Origin: Candidatus Bathyoplasma sp. NZ
GTDB taxonomy: Bacteria > Bacillota_I > Bacilli_A > MAG-NZ
DNA length: 64,000 nucleotides
Direction: 5' to 3'
NCBI GenBank assembly: GCA_013332095.1
Contig: JABENI010000013.1
Location: forward strand, 1-64,000
The notes under the pieces are model-generated. The model saw only the letters and a program-made list of their open reading frames with translations, did not search any database and was not told the origin of the DNA. Below are positions 63,301 through 64,000 of this stretch, piece by piece. Numbering within the stretch: position 1 is the first letter of the stretch; each line of letters starts with the position of its first letter. A program made the position numbers and the translations under genes.

Positions 63301-63525
63301 ATGAAAAAGATCGTTTTAAAATTAATAGCTTATTATCAAATGGCAACAGTGGACAAACCGAAACGTTGTAAGTTTTCTCCTAGTTGCTCAGAATACGCTA
63401 AAATTGCTTATGAGAATAAAAATTTTTTCTATGCAACAATTTTAACATTTTACCGTATTATCAGATGCAATCCTTTTTCTAAAGGTGGTTATGACCCAGT
63501 ACCAAAAACTATTGACGAAGATTAA
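63301..63525 (+). CDS. yidD: Membrane protein insertion efficiency factor YidD
   Basis: 74 residues from ATG 63301 (GGTGG 5 nt upstream); an ATG 13 codons earlier lacks a site. The YidD signature is complete: [40 protein letters not shown], with the three conserved Cys. It assists YidC in inserting membrane proteins. Its 3' end overlaps that of uppP on the other strand by 17 nt. Confidence 0.95.
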   Translation: MKKIVLKLIAYYQMATVDKPKRCKFSPSCSEYAKIAYENKNFFYATILTFYRIIRCNPFSKGGYDPVPKTIDED

Positions 63526-64000
63526 TAAAATTGATGATTAAAACCGTGCTTCCGACACTAAAACAATAAAAACTAAACAGACTCAGTTTCTGTTTTTTTA
63601 TTATCTCAATAAATATCTTCAAAGCGAAGTATGTTGAAACAGCCGAAATAATAAAAGAAATAAAATAAGCACTGTTGACAACTAAATTCAATTTAAGCAA
63701 ACTGTATACTCCAGATAATAGACTAATCGGTAAATACATCAAAAAGGAGAATTCTAATACTTCTTCTATTTTCAAGTCTCGCTTAAGTCCGGCAACTATT
63801 GTACTACCGCTTCTAGAAATACCTGGAAACAGAGCAAATACTTGGGCAATTCCGATTATCATTCCGTCTTTAAATCGAATCTCTTTATTACCTTTTCTAT
63901 TGATATTCAGTAAAAATATCCCAGTGATAATCAAGGCTATTCCTACGGATAAACTATTTTTAAATATTGACATTTTTTCCCTTATTAAAAAACCGATTAA
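63509..64000 (-). CDS. uppP: Undecaprenyl-diphosphatase UppP, 5' end beyond window
   Basis: The frame is open from the window edge ([15 protein letters not shown]...) to a TAG at 63509, 163 codons. It has [19 protein letters not shown] and the second UppP motif [20 protein letters not shown], whose PGxSRSGxT Arg and Ser are catalytic, then [14 protein letters not shown] and more membrane helices. It dephosphorylates undecaprenyl pyrophosphate in wall synthesis; about 100 N-terminal residues with the first (E/Q)E motif are outside. The internal ATG at 63973 is not the true start. The 3' end converges on yidD. Confidence 0.93.
   Translation of the reverse strand, partial: LIGFLIREKMSIFKNSLSVGIALIITGIFLLNINRKGNKEIRFKDGMIIGIAQVFALFPGISRSGSTIVAGLKRDLKIEEVLEFSFLMYLPISLLSGVYSLLKLNLVVNSAYFISFIISAVSTYFALKIFIEIIKKQKLSLFSFYCFSVGSTVLIINFINLRQ

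Overview
The window comes from a low-GC, AT-rich Gram-positive bacterium. Strong AGGAGG-type ribosome sites, frequent ATGA start/stop overlaps and UGA used as a stop point to the standard bacterial code, so this is not a code-4 mollicute. Housekeeping blocks (yceD-rpmF, tmcAL, dnaD-nth, dapB, rnc-plsX-recG-fakA, yebC, smr-type, yidD, uppP) are typical of Bacillota. The cell-wall genes dapB and uppP, the extended OppB/OppC permeases, an M60 mucinase-like protease and very large repeat lipoproteins suggest a host-associated relative of the Erysipelotrichales/Turicibacter/wall-bearing Mollicutes-related groups. The taxonomy is inference only.

Layout. 1-12.4 kb is a surface-protein region: a truncated Ig-like repeat protein at the edge, a transposase relic, a 943-residue M60 metallopeptidase and a 1,992-residue lipoprotein of about 20 fibronectin-III-like repeats. 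The lipoprotein's last repeat has been cut off by a one-base deletion. 12.4-19.6 kb holds a YciI protein and an oligopeptide ABC operon (oppB-C-D-F-A) whose binding protein appears circularly permuted. 19.6-22.5 kb is housekeeping (rsmH, rpmF, yceD, tmcAL).

22.7-39.2 kb is an accessory region. It has an ABC exporter beside a decayed S8-protease-like fragment. Next come four tandem paralogues that share an unrecognised N-terminal domain; three of them join it to the zinc-ribbon/coiled-coil tail of large serine recombinases and carry no catalytic domain. Then follow the ruins of an integrative conjugative element (SNF2-type helicase, TOPRIM/DUF3991 protein, tnpV). Inside the broken helicase gene sits a 2.83-kb insertion flanked by a 6-bp direct repeat. 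Its intact cargo is a two-gene operon: an AAA ATPase and a PD-(D/E)XK-like nuclease.

39.3-54.7 kb is mostly core: cse60-like, nth-dnaD, dapB, rnc-plsX-recG-fakA, an AI-2E-family transporter, yebC, an Smr protein, carbamate kinase, a molybdo/tungsto-cofactor set (tupA-moaA-moaC-MOSC) and a polar amino-acid ABC transporter whose binding protein is a pseudogene. 55.4-60.1 kb is a decaying tandem array of small overlapping membrane-protein genes of three classes (A, B, C) linked by ATGA or TAATG junctions, with frameshifts, one of them at an A10 tract. 60.2-64 kb holds lpdA, a DUF2975/YozG pair under a perfect 17-bp palindrome, yidD and a partial uppP.

No tRNA, rRNA or CRISPR array was recognised. 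All functional calls come from reading motifs by eye; none was checked against a database.
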